Assembly: GCA_013287025.1 (NCBI GenBank)
Contig: JABDEN010000022.1
Span: forward strand, 1-23,942
Origin: Gammaproteobacteria bacterium
GTDB lineage: Bacteria > Pseudomonadota > Gammaproteobacteria > DSM-16500
Direction: 5' to 3'
DNA: 23,942 bases
Shown here one piece after another: positions 1 to 8,158 of this stretch (position 1 is its first letter; each line of letters opens with the position of its first letter). The position numbers and the translations under genes were made by a program. The notes beneath the pieces were generated by a model that was not told where the DNA came from, did not search any database, and saw nothing but the letters and a program-made list of their open reading frames with translations.

Positions 1-1650
1 TTCTTCTAAGATAGAGGTACGTCTTTTTTTATCACGTTTTAAACGATGTCCAGTAATGGCAAAACGATGCGCTTCGTCCCGAATTTGTTGAATCAAATGT
101 AATCCTAAAGAATCCGAAGATAAATGTATCGCCGTTTTATCGGGCAAATATAAGGTTTCAAGTCCCGGTTTTCGAGTGACACCTTTTGCGATACCGATCA
201 TTTCAATGGAAGGAAGATGTAATTCATGAAAAATTTTTTTAGCTTGCGATAATTGCGGAAGCCCACCGTCAATTAAAATCAGATCGGGTAAACGGCCCTG
301 CTCTTTTTGCAATCGTTCATAACGACGCAACAACACTTGATGCATCGCCGCCATATCATCGCCGGGGGTGATATCTTTAATGTTAAATCGCCGATAATCA
401 CTTTTCACGGGCCCTTCGGTATTGAAAACGACACAGGATGCAATGGTGGCTTCGCCCATCGTATGGCTAATGTCAAAACATTCAATTCGCTCGATTTTTG
501 TAGAAAAATGTAAATCTTTTTCTAGCGCGTTAAATCGATCTTCGATACTTGTTTTATTCAATAAAAAACTTGCCTTTGATTGTTTTGCACTCTTTGTCGC
601 GATTTCTAACCATTTTTTTCTATCTTTTCGCACATTTTCTGAAATGATCACTTTATGTTTTGCCGTTTCTGATAATACTTCCATCAATAAAGTACGATCA
701 GGGAGATGAAAATCGGTGACAATTTCTTTCGGAAAAAAATCCAAGTGATGTGCATCTAAATAATGTTGTTTAATAAACGACGAAATAATTTCTTCAGGCG
801 TTGCGTCTTTAGGAATGCTTGGAAAATAGGCGCGACTTCCCAATATCCGCCCCCCGCGAATCATGAGTAATTGTATGCAAATGTCCGCAAAACCAATGAC
901 GTCAATATCGCCATCATCTTTACTCACATGTTGTTCGCGTCGTATCGTGCGTAATTTAAGAATTTGATCTCTTAATTTTGCGGCGTGTTCGTATTGTAAA
1001 TGGGATGACGCTTCTTCCATTTTACGATTTAAATCGTCTAAAACTTCTTCATTTTTTCCCTGCAAAAATAAAGAAGCATGTAAAACATCTTCTGCATAAT
1101 CTTTTGGTGAAATCAATCCCGCGCATGAACCCGAGCATAATCCAATTTGGTATTGTAAACACGGACGTCCGCGATGCGGATAATATTTATCTTTGCGTAG
1201 TCGTAATCCAAATAATTTTTGAATCAAGTGAATCGTTTCACGAACTGAGCCCGCGGAGGGATAAGGCCCAAAATATTTTCCATGTTTTTTTTTCGCACCG
1301 CGATAAAAATCGATATAGGGATAAGGTTTGTCGTCGACTATCACGATGTAAGGATAGCTTTTATCATCACGGAACAAGACATTGTAATGTGGTTGATATT
1401 TTTTGATTAAATTGCATTCGAGCAATAATGCATCCGCTTCGCTGTGCGTAACCGTGACTTGAATGTCTTTGATGTGTTTGACTAATGCGAATGTTTTAGT
1501 ATCTTGTCCGCGTTTTCTAAAGTAACTTTGCAGACGTTTTTTTAAATTATTCGCTTTTCCGACATACAAAACTTCATTATTTTCCCCAAGCATTTGGTAA
1601 ACGCCAGGATGCGTTGTCACATTATCAAGAAAAGCTTTAATGTTTAACAT
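1..1650 (-). CDS. uvrC: UvrABC excinuclease subunit C (partial, C-terminus beyond the window)
   Basis: UvrC makes the two incisions flanking a DNA lesion during nucleotide excision repair, acting with UvrA and UvrB in the cytoplasm. The first 550 codons are visible and stay open to the left edge. In order they show an N-terminal GIY-YIG nuclease domain (GVYQM near residue 16, LYVGKA near residue 28), a UVR/UvrB-binding helix around residues 200-235 (YEHAAKLRDQI), and the RNase H-like endonuclease domain (ECFDISHTMGEA, GPVKSDYRRFNI, LILIDGG). The family is usually about 610 aa, so roughly 60 residues, including the C-terminal helix-hairpin-helix, lie outside. The ATG directly follows the letA stop codon with no gap (TAG-ATG), the conserved gammaproteobacterial letA/uvrY-uvrC arrangement, so the two are almost certainly co-transcribed. 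One small oddity is GGLPQL where GGKGQL is usual. Identity is very secure. Confidence 0.97.
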   Translation of the reverse strand, partial: MLNIKAFLDNVTTHPGVYQMLGENNEVLYVGKANNLKKRLQSYFRKRGQDTKTFALVKHIKDIQVTVTHSEADALLLECNLIKKYQPHYNVLFRDDKSYPYIVIVDDKPYPYIDFYRGAKKKHGKYFGPYPSAGSVRETIHLIQKLFGLRLRKDKYYPHRGRPCLQYQIGLCSGSCAGLISPKDYAEDVLHASLFLQGKNEEVLDDLNRKMEEASSHLQYEHAAKLRDQILKLRTIRREQHVSKDDGDIDVIGFADICIQLLMIRGGRILGSRAYFPSIPKDATPEEIISSFIKQHYLDAHHLDFFPKEIVTDFHLPDRTLLMEVLSETAKHKVIISENVRKDRKKWLEIATKSAKQSKASFLLNKTSIEDRFNALEKDLHFSTKIERIECFDISHTMGEATIASCVVFNTEGPVKSDYRRFNIKDITPGDDMAAMHQVLLRRYERLQKEQGRLPDLILIDGGLPQLSQAKKIFHELHLPSIEMIGIAKGVTRKPGLETLYLPDKTAIHLSSDSLGLHLIQQIRDEAHRFAITGHRLKRDKKRRTSILEE

Positions 1651-2310
1651 CTACATTTCTTCTGATGAAGTTTTGTGTCCTTCTAAAAGACCTAAACGAA
1701 TGGCAAGTAAAGTCAATTCCACATCGCTTGTGATACTTAATTTTTCGAAAACACGATAACGATAGCTGTTCACCGTTTTCGGACTTAAACACAGTTTATT
1801 TGAAATTTCTTGAACTTTTTGACCGCTAGTAATCATTAGCATAATCTGTAACTCACGTTCAGATAAAATATCTAAAGGTGAATCTTCAGCTTTTGTAAAA
1901 CGTTTGAGCGCTAATTGTTGGGCGATATCACTACTAATGTAACGTTGGCCGGAATGAACCGTGCGAATCGCGCGAATCATTTCTTCTGCAGCACAGCCTT
2001 TCGTCATGTAACCAACCGCACCCGCTTGTAATAAACGCGAAGGATAAGGTTCATCACCATAAATAGTTAAGGCTAGCACTTTAATGTCAGGATTGTGACG
2101 CACCATTTTGCGTGTCGCTTCTAATCCGCCAATGCCAGGCATCTGAACATCCATTAATACGACATCAGGAATGAGTTCTTTGGATAATCGAACTGCTTCT
2201 TCTCCTGTACTTGTTTCGCCGACAACCTTTAGCCCTGATACGTCCTGTAATATACGTTTGATACCGAGTCGAACCAACTCATGGTCATCAACTAACAAAA
2301 TTTTAATCAA
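1651..2310 (-). CDS. letA: LuxR-type response regulator of the LetA/GacA/UvrY family
   Basis: This is a two-component response regulator that, in relatives, is phosphorylated by LetS/GacS/BarA and activates small RNAs that titrate CsrA/RsmA. In intracellular Legionellales this controls the switch to the transmissive phase. The 219 residues show a receiver domain with acidic pocket D8-D9, phospho-acceptor D54 (LMDVQMPG), T82 and K104 (YMTKG), then a LuxR/NarL helix-turn-helix at about 150-205 (LSERELQIMLMITSG, LSPKTVNSYRYRVFEKL). The start is TTG: the two nearby upstream ATGs are out of frame and soon hit stops, whereas the TTG is preceded by a GGGGG stretch at about 9 nt. Its stop directly abuts uvrC, supporting an operon. 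The cognate kinase is not in the window. The name letA is by analogy with Legionella; uvrY and gacA are orthologue names. Confidence 0.93.
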   Translation of the reverse strand: MIKILLVDDHELVRLGIKRILQDVSGLKVVGETSTGEEAVRLSKELIPDVVLMDVQMPGIGGLEATRKMVRHNPDIKVLALTIYGDEPYPSRLLQAGAVGYMTKGCAAEEMIRAIRTVHSGQRYISSDIAQQLALKRFTKAEDSPLDILSERELQIMLMITSGQKVQEISNKLCLSPKTVNSYRYRVFEKLSITSDVELTLLAIRLGLLEGHKTSSEEM

Positions 2311-2344
2311 CTTTCATTCCCCCACATGAGTTGTATTGCACACT

Positions 2345-2434
<90 letters not shown>

Positions 2435-2592
2435 AAATGTAATCAATTCACGATGTTATGGAGCGTTTATTTTTTTGTAGGCTAATCATTAGCCAATTTC
2501 TATTATCATTATCGCTTTATTTTGAACGTTAACTATTTCGCTTGATATTTAACGATATTTTACGTGGCGTTTCAACTCATAATTTCAGGAAA

Positions 2593-2631
2593 TTGACAGA
2601 TTATATTTTTGTGCAAAAATTATGATATAAT
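2593..2631 (+). promoter_or_regulatory. Candidate promoter for the yccA-like gene
   Basis: A perfect TTGACA hexamer lies at 2593-2598 and a perfect TATAAT at 2626-2631, with an overlapping TATGAT at 2621-2626, just upstream of the gene starting at 2660. Spacing from TTGACA to TATGAT is 22 nt and to TATAAT is 27 nt, both longer than the ideal 17, so only the -10 position is a reasonable guess. Confidence 0.4.
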
Positions 2632-2659
2632 TTCGGTCTTTATTAATGGAGAAATAAAT

Positions 2660-3334
2660 ATGCAACGTAATGATTATTCAATTCGTCGAGAAGAAGTCAA
2701 CTCCGTTCAGCTGACGTCAGTTATTCGAAATACTTATCTATTGTTAAGTTTAACTTTATTATTTAGCGCGGCATGTGCCGGGTATGCGGTTGTCACCAAT
2801 GCGGGTTTTGGGGCATCCCTCATCGCATTTATTGTCTCCTTTGCCTTATTATTCGCAACTAGCGCCTTAAGAAATAGCGGCTGGGGAATTCTCAGTGTTT
2901 TTGCATTTACAGGCTGCATGGGATATTCCCTTGGGCCACTGCTCAATCACTTTTTAACAGGCTATACCAATGGCGGCCAATTAATTATGACCGCACTGGG
3001 TGGCACGGGCCTCACTTTTTTTGCAACCTCTGCCTATATCATCACAACTAAAAAAGATTTAAGCCATTGGGGCAAGTTTTTAATGATTGGTTTAGTCGTT
3101 TGTATTGTCGCGGTAATTGCGAATATTTTCTTAAAAATGCCCGCTTTACAACTTGCACTTTCCACCATGCTCACTTTCATTTCTGCCATGCTCATGATGT
3201 ATGATACCAGCCGTATCATTAATAACGGTGAAACGAATTACATTATGGCAACCATCAGCTTATATTTAGATATTCAAATGTTATTCCAAAATTTATTGAT
3301 GTTGCTTGGCATGTTGGGTGGCAACCGAGATTAA
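2660..3334 (+). CDS. yccA: YccA-type Bax inhibitor-1 family inner-membrane protein
   Basis: This is a multi-pass inner-membrane protein of the Bax inhibitor-1 (UPF0005) family. In E. coli YccA binds FtsH/HflKC and slows FtsH-dependent degradation of membrane proteins such as SecY. The 224 residues contain about seven hydrophobic segments and close matches to E. coli YccA: RNTYLLLSLTLLFSA near residue 25, GYSLGPLLNHFLTGY near 87, ALGGTGLTFFATSAYI near 112, NIFLKMPAL and GETNYIMATISLYL near the end. I chose the ATG at 2660 because it has a GGAG ribosome binding site 8 nt upstream and matches the family N-terminus; an in-frame ATG at 2609 overlaps the promoter region and would add 17 unrelated residues. 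It appears monocistronic, with a hairpin just after the stop. Confidence 0.92.
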   Translation: MQRNDYSIRREEVNSVQLTSVIRNTYLLLSLTLLFSAACAGYAVVTNAGFGASLIAFIVSFALLFATSALRNSGWGILSVFAFTGCMGYSLGPLLNHFLTGYTNGGQLIMTALGGTGLTFFATSAYIITTKKDLSHWGKFLMIGLVVCIVAVIANIFLKMPALQLALSTMLTFISAMLMMYDTSRIINNGETNYIMATISLYLDIQMLFQNLLMLLGMLGGNRD

Positions 3335-3356
3335 TTTTTAGAATCATTATTTAGTA

Positions 3357-3392
3357 GGTGGATAATGTCGTAAAAAACACGACTAATCCACC
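3357..3392. repeat. Imperfect palindrome downstream of yccA
   Basis: The arm GGTGGAT (3357-3363) pairs with ATCCACC (3386-3392) and GTCGT (3367-3371) with ACGAC (3379-3383), separated by a small internal bulge (AAT against TA) and a 7-nt A-rich loop. There is no clear T-tract, so it may be a weak or Rho-assisted transcription end, an mRNA-stabilising stem or a dispersed palindromic repeat. The rest of the 226-nt gap up to 3560 is AT-rich with no recognisable gene. Confidence 0.5.
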
Positions 3393-3560
3393 GCTATCTT
3401 GGAAAAAATCCAACTGAAAGTAAACCAATTAGAATTTCATATTAAAGCAAATCTTCCCAGTAATCTTATAACTCCCTCATTAATTTGAATGGACGAACAT
3501 TTTAAAAGTCGCTACATTAGCTTCGCTTTTTTAAAAATAAATGAAATATAAGGAGAAAAA

Positions 3561-4118
3561 ATGTTTGGACGCATTGCAAATTTTTTTAATAGAACTTCTA
3601 ATAATCAATTAGTTTTACCCATTTATGCTTCCCCCGCTTCACTAACCACCGCTGAATTTTTAGAGAAATTTAATAAAGATATCGACAGCGCTCAATTATC
3701 ACAAATAAAGTATCATCTTTTATTAAAGACCCTTGGACTTGTTATCATCGGAGGCGGAATAGTCGCTGGAATCTATATTGTTCGACATGCGAAATATCTT
3801 GATGCCACTCGCGATACTTCCGAAGCAACAGGGTGTTATGACAGTTGTGGTATTGATTCATTGATAACTTGGATTGGCGCTGGTTTTGAGGGAATCGGGG
3901 CTTGCGTTATTTGTTGTGCAGGCGGTGCTTTGATGGCATTGAATCCCTCTTATGACGATCACACGAAAATAAGTGGTTTATCTAGTGATATTAAATCTTA
4001 TGTGAATGATTTTATTGCAAATCAGAATCCAACAACGCCTATTACAACGGTTGGCGAGCTTCGAACTTACTGCGAGGGACAGCTGCAAAGGAATACGGTC
4101 TCTTTATCGGCATCATGA
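3561..4118 (+). CDS. Hypothetical small membrane protein with a Cys-rich hydrophobic hairpin
   Basis: I do not recognise a family for this 185-aa protein. The ATG has an excellent AAGGAG ribosome binding site 6 nt upstream. A strongly hydrophobic segment at about 52-74 (LLLKTLGLVIIGGGIVAGIYI) is followed by a short polar loop and a second glycine-rich hydrophobic segment at about 101-127, so a two-pass helical hairpin is likely. Five cysteines cluster in and around the second segment (C92, C96, C115, C118, C119), with CYDSC and CVICC arrangements suggestive of disulfides, acylation or metal binding. There is no signal peptide at the N-terminus. A Rho-independent terminator follows at 4147, so it is a single-gene unit. 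Its position beside ankyrin genes makes a host-interaction role conceivable, but the sequence does not demonstrate it. Confidence 0.75.
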   Translation: MFGRIANFFNRTSNNQLVLPIYASPASLTTAEFLEKFNKDIDSAQLSQIKYHLLLKTLGLVIIGGGIVAGIYIVRHAKYLDATRDTSEATGCYDSCGIDSLITWIGAGFEGIGACVICCAGGALMALNPSYDDHTKISGLSSDIKSYVNDFIANQNPTTPITTVGELRTYCEGQLQRNTVSLSAS

Positions 4119-4146
4119 GACTAAGTAATACTTTCTGGATTGCTAT

Positions 4147-4187
4147 ACCCCACAAAAAAATGTGGGGTTATTTGTGTATTTTTTTTG
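4147..4187 (+). terminator. Rho-independent terminator
   Basis: A perfect 8-bp stem ACCCCACA (4147-4154) / TGTGGGGT (4161-4168) with a 6-nt A loop is followed by T-rich sequence with an uninterrupted T run at about 4179-4186. It ends transcription of the preceding small membrane-protein gene. Confidence 0.75.
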
Positions 4188-4214
4188 AATTGTTATTGAT
4201 TATTAGGGTATAAA
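4185..4214 (+). promoter_or_regulatory. Candidate promoter for the 4258-7000 gene pair
   Basis: TTGAAT at 4185-4190 and TATAAA at 4209-4214 are separated by 18 nt, giving a predicted transcription start near 4221. That is too close to the ATG at 4225 for a leader, and supports translation starting at 4258 instead. An alternative pair, TTGATT (4196) with TAAAAT (4221), has 19-nt spacing and leads to the same conclusion. Confidence 0.4.
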
Positions 4215-4257
4215 GTATGCTAAAATGCCGGCTCAAACTAATAGCTGGGGTAGTAGC

Positions 4258-4668
4258 ATGCACTCACATGAACAAAAATCCAATCTCAATGCCAAACAAT
4301 CCGAGGCTTTTGAAGCTCTCATTATAGAATATCCTGATCTTATTCATCATTACGTTAATATTCCAGCGTCATTTCAACCTTTGGTTATAGATAATATTAT
4401 TCAATTACAAAAAGACTCTGTCAGCGAAATTAAAAAAGAACTTGAATTTAAAACAATAAAATCATTAATAAATGATCCAAAAGATTTGGGTCATGTTGAG
4501 CTTGTGGCGGATAGAGTCAATGCGCTTCATGATGCTGGTTTAATCGACAAATTAAAGATAGAGCATGAGCCGAAATTACTTCAAAAAGAGTATTTAGATA
4601 TCGGACAATGGGCTTCTGTTTTATATCAAGAGGAAGAACAACGCCGTACCTATGGATCAGGAATGTAG
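4258..4668 (+). CDS. Hypothetical charged helical protein, first gene of the ankyrin-protein unit
   Basis: This is a 136-aa protein of no family I recognise. I take the ATG at 4258 because GGGG lies 7 nt upstream; an in-frame ATG at 4225 (giving 147 aa) has no ribosome binding site and sits in the probable promoter. The protein is soluble, mostly helical by composition, without signal peptide or membrane segment. It ends in a charged tail with an acidic E-block (EEEQRR, about 125-130). E-blocks near the C-terminus are a known feature of some Dot/Icm substrates, which is suggestive only. The stop is 16 nt before the start of the large ankyrin gene on the same strand, so the two are very probably co-transcribed and may work together. 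Confidence 0.7.
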   Translation: MHSHEQKSNLNAKQSEAFEALIIEYPDLIHHYVNIPASFQPLVIDNIIQLQKDSVSEIKKELEFKTIKSLINDPKDLGHVELVADRVNALHDAGLIDKLKIEHEPKLLQKEYLDIGQWASVLYQEEEQRRTYGSGM

Positions 4669-4684
4669 GTAACAGGAAAAAGAA

Positions 4685-7000
4685 ATGTTCACTAAAAAGC
4701 AGCAAGACGAATTAGCAAAGCAAAAAATTGGTTTAAGTAATTTAGGCTTAAGGCATCAAGGCAATTTTGTTTTTCCCGAACTATTTGGTTTTGCTAAAAG
4801 CATAGATTTTTTCTTAGAAAAAGATAAAAAAGTTGCTGGTGATAAAAATAATATTTTAAAACATCTTTCTTTCACCGAACGGCTTTTCGGTTCTCCGCTC
4901 GTCTTGTATGATGATTATAAACTGCATGAATCTTTTTTAGAAATTATTATAAAATTAATAGATCTAAAGGCAGACTTAAATCAAGTTAATCATCTTAATA
5001 ATACAGCGCTTCATATCGCGGCACAATTTTCTCTTATAGAAGAAATGAGAGTGCTTCTGGAGGCAAAAGCCAATCCTAACTTAGAAAATAATTTAGGTGA
5101 TAATCCACTTATAACTGCTATTAAAGAGAACGATAAAAAAATAGATGTTATTAAAATATTATTGGAAAGCAAGGTTAATCCCAATCAATCTAATCATATA
5201 AGAGAGACGCCACTTATCATCGCAACTCGTAACAAAGACCTCCATGCCATTACTTTATTATTAGGACATAAAGCTGATGTTTTTTGCGTTAATAATGAAG
5301 GAAAAAATGCGTTATCTTATGCAAAAGTTGCTGGAGGTGAGAAGATAATTAAAACTTTAGAGTCTCATCAAAGAGATGCTTTTTATCAAAAATTTAGTAA
5401 AGAAAAGATAATAGAAATAAACCAAAAACATTATGTAAAAGTAAAACCACTCGAAGGTCGAGGTCAAAAATACGAAGCAGGATTTTTCCTCTGCCTTGAA
5501 GACGGATTACTTTATGTCATCAAGGAAGACGATGCTGCTACTTGTATATTAGAAGGTTCTGCGGATTTTATTATTCCTTTAATTCCTGGAAGTCATTTAA
5601 GAGCTATTAATTTAGCGGAATTCGCCACTATAACAGAAAATAAATCGCAAAAGATTGTTTCCATTCAACCCGCGATTGTTCCCTCAACACCATGGGCTTG
5701 TATTGTTTTTGGATCCAAAAGAGATCCTGCCACTATAAGAAGTGTTGAATCTAAAAACCAAAATAAATTATCGTCTCATATAGCAGGGTTAACTAATCAA
5801 GTAAAAATGGATGCGGCAGTTTCGATTTATGGAAGTAATCTTAGTGGAGAAGAAAGCATGCATTCAGGTCAATATGTCGTACGTGTCGATAAGCAAGGTA
5901 ATATAATAACAATTGTGCGTATTGATTTAGGAGCGAGAGAACGTTTTGCTATCTTAAGAAATGAAGAAAAAGATTTTAAAATTAAAACATCTGATGTATA
6001 TGCTAAATCTGGACAATTTGGTAAAACATATATGGAGTTTATGTTAGTCGATCCAAATGTTCATGCATTTGTCATCTATCTATGGGCAAGACATTTTCCA
6101 AATGGTGTAAAACAACATGAAGAAGAAATTGCTTTAAGCGCTTTAGAGTCTTTTAAAAAACAATTCAATAAAATAATTGATGATGAAAAAAAGCAAGCCG
6201 TTTTAAATGAAATATATGATGTTTATAATAAGAATGGCACGGTAAAAAGAAAAACAAATGTAACTTTCGAACAATTAAGTCAAGTGATATTGAGTGTTGT
6301 AAAAAGTCGCGTTATAAGTATGAAACATGATGCGCGCAATAAACTCGATACGTTCATTGACGAATTAAAAAAACATGGAAAAGAGAGTGGGCTTTCAAGT
6401 GAGCTTATTCATCATTGTATAAAAATCATTGATTATCGCACGCAATATGCATATCGTTATATCGATCGCGCTCCTCATATTTTGGATGCCATCAAAAAAA
6501 TTATATTTAATCTTCATCACACCCCTTCGCTGGAAGATAAAGAAAAAAATAAGATCTCATTTTTATTTCAGAATATCTTATCTTATATGTATGCTGCTAT
6601 TAAATTATCTTCAGATATTCCTCACGTCAATGTATACCTGTCGAAACAACAAGCGTTGCAGAAATTACTTAATGAAATTGAAGTTTTTCAAATACATTTA
6701 AATCTAATAATGACGTTACAGAATAAAATGCAAAATGATTTTTCTGCTAAACAAAATCTTGTGGCTATTGATGCGCTTAAGTTATTAACCGCTGAAGGAG
6801 GAAATGTAGAGGGAGTTATAAAAATACTAAAAAACATTCCACAAAGCTTTACTTTTTTTGAAAAGCCAGAAGAAATGTTAATACACTTTTTTCAAAATGA
6901 ATTACAAAAATATAAAAAATTAGATGGTGCCCCATTTTTTATTTTCAAAAAGGAAATGGCGGTGGATTGCCATGCTTCGCTCACAATGACGAGACCGTGA
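4685..7000 (+). CDS. Ankyrin-repeat protein with a kinase-like central region; putative effector
   Basis: This is a 771-aa protein in three parts. Residues about 80-230 hold four to five ankyrin repeats (NNTALHIAAQF, VLLEAKANPN, ETPLIIATRNKD, LLLGHKADV, KNALSYAKVAG). Residues about 255-420 have features reminiscent of a HipA- or FAM20-like kinase fold: GRGQKYEAGFFL resembling a glycine loop, a strand lysine K280 (YVIKED), LEGSADFI, then HSGQ at 393-396 where such kinases often have HxGN, and IDLG at 413-416 as a possible metal-binding DFG-like motif. The remainder is helical and lysine-rich, without signal peptide or membrane segment. The last residues (VDCHASLTMTRP) are encoded by a fragment of a dispersed repeat, so the original C-terminus was probably different. 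The start has a GGAAAAAG site. A host-directed effector is the likeliest role; enzymatic activity is unproven. Confidence 0.8.
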   Translation: MFTKKQQDELAKQKIGLSNLGLRHQGNFVFPELFGFAKSIDFFLEKDKKVAGDKNNILKHLSFTERLFGSPLVLYDDYKLHESFLEIIIKLIDLKADLNQVNHLNNTALHIAAQFSLIEEMRVLLEAKANPNLENNLGDNPLITAIKENDKKIDVIKILLESKVNPNQSNHIRETPLIIATRNKDLHAITLLLGHKADVFCVNNEGKNALSYAKVAGGEKIIKTLESHQRDAFYQKFSKEKIIEINQKHYVKVKPLEGRGQKYEAGFFLCLEDGLLYVIKEDDAATCILEGSADFIIPLIPGSHLRAINLAEFATITENKSQKIVSIQPAIVPSTPWACIVFGSKRDPATIRSVESKNQNKLSSHIAGLTNQVKMDAAVSIYGSNLSGEESMHSGQYVVRVDKQGNIITIVRIDLGARERFAILRNEEKDFKIKTSDVYAKSGQFGKTYMEFMLVDPNVHAFVIYLWARHFPNGVKQHEEEIALSALESFKKQFNKIIDDEKKQAVLNEIYDVYNKNGTVKRKTNVTFEQLSQVILSVVKSRVISMKHDARNKLDTFIDELKKHGKESGLSSELIHHCIKIIDYRTQYAYRYIDRAPHILDAIKKIIFNLHHTPSLEDKEKNKISFLFQNILSYMYAAIKLSSDIPHVNVYLSKQQALQKLLNEIEVFQIHLNLIMTLQNKMQNDFSAKQNLVAIDALKLLTAEGGNVEGVIKILKNIPQSFTFFEKPEEMLIHFFQNELQKYKKLDGAPFFIFKKEMAVDCHASLTMTRP
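6964..6996. repeat. Fragment of a dispersed palindromic repeat inside the 3' end of the ankyrin gene
   Basis: The stretch beginning GGATTGCCATGCTTCGCTCA and continuing to about 6996 resembles the widespread bacterial repeat whose other strand reads GTCATTGCGAGCGAAGCG. In this frame it encodes DCHASLTMTRP, a peptide family well known as repeat read-through. It lies immediately before the stop and 8 nt from the convergent dnaQ stop. Only one arm of the repeat is present in the window. Confidence 0.65.
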
Positions 7001-7003
7001 TAT

Positions 7004-7705
7004 CTACTCCCGCCAGACACACTTTCCTTTTTTAAGTAGTGTTGCCAAATATTCTTCATGCGCGATAAGTTCTTCTTCCGTTGGATCTAGAACGATTAAT
7101 TGTCTTAATTGTTGCGGTAAAATAACATGCTCTACATTTTCTTTAACCTCAGCCTGCGTATTTTGAATGTCGCCAAATAAGCTACCTTGCCCGCCTGTCA
7201 TCGCAAGGTAAACTTGCGCCAACAAATGCGCGTCCATGAGGGCGCCGTGAAATTCTCGATTAGAATTATCCACGGTATAGCGTTTGCATAATGCATCTAA
7301 GCTATTGCGCTGGCCAATATGAATTTGTCTGGCCAAAACCAAGGTATCAATAACCTTGAATGAATCTGTCACCGCTTTATAATTTCGTTTTGTTAAATTT
7401 ATTTCATGACGAATAAAACCAAGATCGAATGGTGCATTATGAATAATAAGTTCAGCGCCATCAATAAATTGAATAAAATCGTCGGCAATATCAAGGAAAA
7501 CAGGTTTTCCTTGTAGAAAATCATTGGTAATTCCGTGAACTTGTAGCGCGCCATCATCCACTAATCGTTCCGGATTAATATATTGATGAAATCGTTTTCC
7601 AGTAAATTTACGATTAAATAATTCAATGCAACCAATTTCAATGATGCGATGACCTTCTATCACTTGTAAACCAGTGGTTTCTGTATCTAAAACAACTTGA
7701 CGCAT
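7004..7705 (-). CDS. dnaQ: DNA polymerase III epsilon subunit (3'-5' proofreading exonuclease)
   Basis: Epsilon is the proofreading subunit of the replicative DNA polymerase III core, binding the alpha (DnaE) and theta/HolE subunits. The 233 residues carry all exonuclease motifs of the DEDDh class: Exo I DTETTG with D7 and E9, Exo II in HNAPFDLGFI near residue 90-100, and Exo III epsilon HGALMDAHLLAQVYL near 153-167 containing the catalytic His and Asp. The C-terminal tail after about 180 is the usual divergent linker and alpha-binding segment. Length is close to the E. coli protein (243 aa). It is the last gene of the yafS-rnhA-dnaQ run: its AGGT ribosome binding site overlaps the rnhA stop and the gap is only 9 nt. 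It converges on the ankyrin gene with 3 nt between stops. Confidence 0.96.
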   Translation of the reverse strand: MRQVVLDTETTGLQVIEGHRIIEIGCIELFNRKFTGKRFHQYINPERLVDDGALQVHGITNDFLQGKPVFLDIADDFIQFIDGAELIIHNAPFDLGFIRHEINLTKRNYKAVTDSFKVIDTLVLARQIHIGQRNSLDALCKRYTVDNSNREFHGALMDAHLLAQVYLAMTGGQGSLFGDIQNTQAEVKENVEHVILPQQLRQLIVLDPTEEELIAHEEYLATLLKKGKCVWRE

Positions 7706-7714
7706 GTGGAATAC

Positions 7715-8158
7715 CTATTTTTTCTTCAATAAATTATCGATTGCTTCATTGGCTAAAGCATCCACTATGTCATTCTCAACATGTCCACTGTGCCCTTTTA
7801 CCCAATGCCACGAAACATGATGCTTAATGGCTTCTCTATCTAGTAACTCCCAAAGATCTGCATTTTTCACTGGTTTTTTATCTGCTTTTTTCCAGTTACG
7901 TTTTTTCCATTCGGGAAGCCACTCTGTAATCCCTTTTTGTAAATATTTCGAGTCTGTATGTAATTCAACGGCACATTTTTCTTTGACAGAAAGCAATGCT
8001 TGAATAGCTGCCATTAATTCCATGCGATTATTGGTCGTATGTTGCTCACTGCCTGAAATGGTTTTTTCATGCGGTCCAAAACGTAACAATGCGCCCCACC
8101 CTCCTGGGCCAGGATTTCCCCGACAAGCGCCATCAGTAAATATTTTTATTTTTTTCAT
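7715..8158 (-). CDS. rnhA: Ribonuclease HI
   Basis: RNase HI degrades the RNA strand of RNA-DNA hybrids, removing R-loops and primers. The 147-aa sequence has the complete active site at positions one lower than in E. coli: D9 ([15 protein letters not shown]), E47 (MELMAAI), D69 (HTDSKYL), H123 (WVKGHSG) and D133 (IVDALANEA). The basic handle region ([17 protein letters not shown], about 83-99) that grips the hybrid is also present. Its ATG overlaps the stop of the upstream methyltransferase by the ATGA arrangement, indicating translational coupling, and dnaQ follows 9 nt later. The same three-gene neighbourhood occurs in E. coli, though there dnaQ is divergent from rnhA. Confidence 0.97.
   Translation of the reverse strand: MKKIKIFTDGACRGNPGPGGWGALLRFGPHEKTISGSEQHTTNNRMELMAAIQALLSVKEKCAVELHTDSKYLQKGITEWLPEWKKRNWKKADKKPVKNADLWELLDREAIKHHVSWHWVKGHSGHVENDIVDALANEAIDNLLKKK

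Noticed and set aside
422..709. Plus-strand open frame of 95 codons
   Set aside because: Shadow of the uvrC reading frame on the opposite strand.
978..1406. Plus-strand open frame of 142 codons
   Set aside because: It is antisense to uvrC, which has full family motifs on the other strand; no ribosome binding site or homology.
4225..4257. ATG at 4225 as start of the small charged protein
   Set aside because: No ribosome binding site and it overlaps the probable promoter; the ATG at 4258 has GGGG at proper distance.
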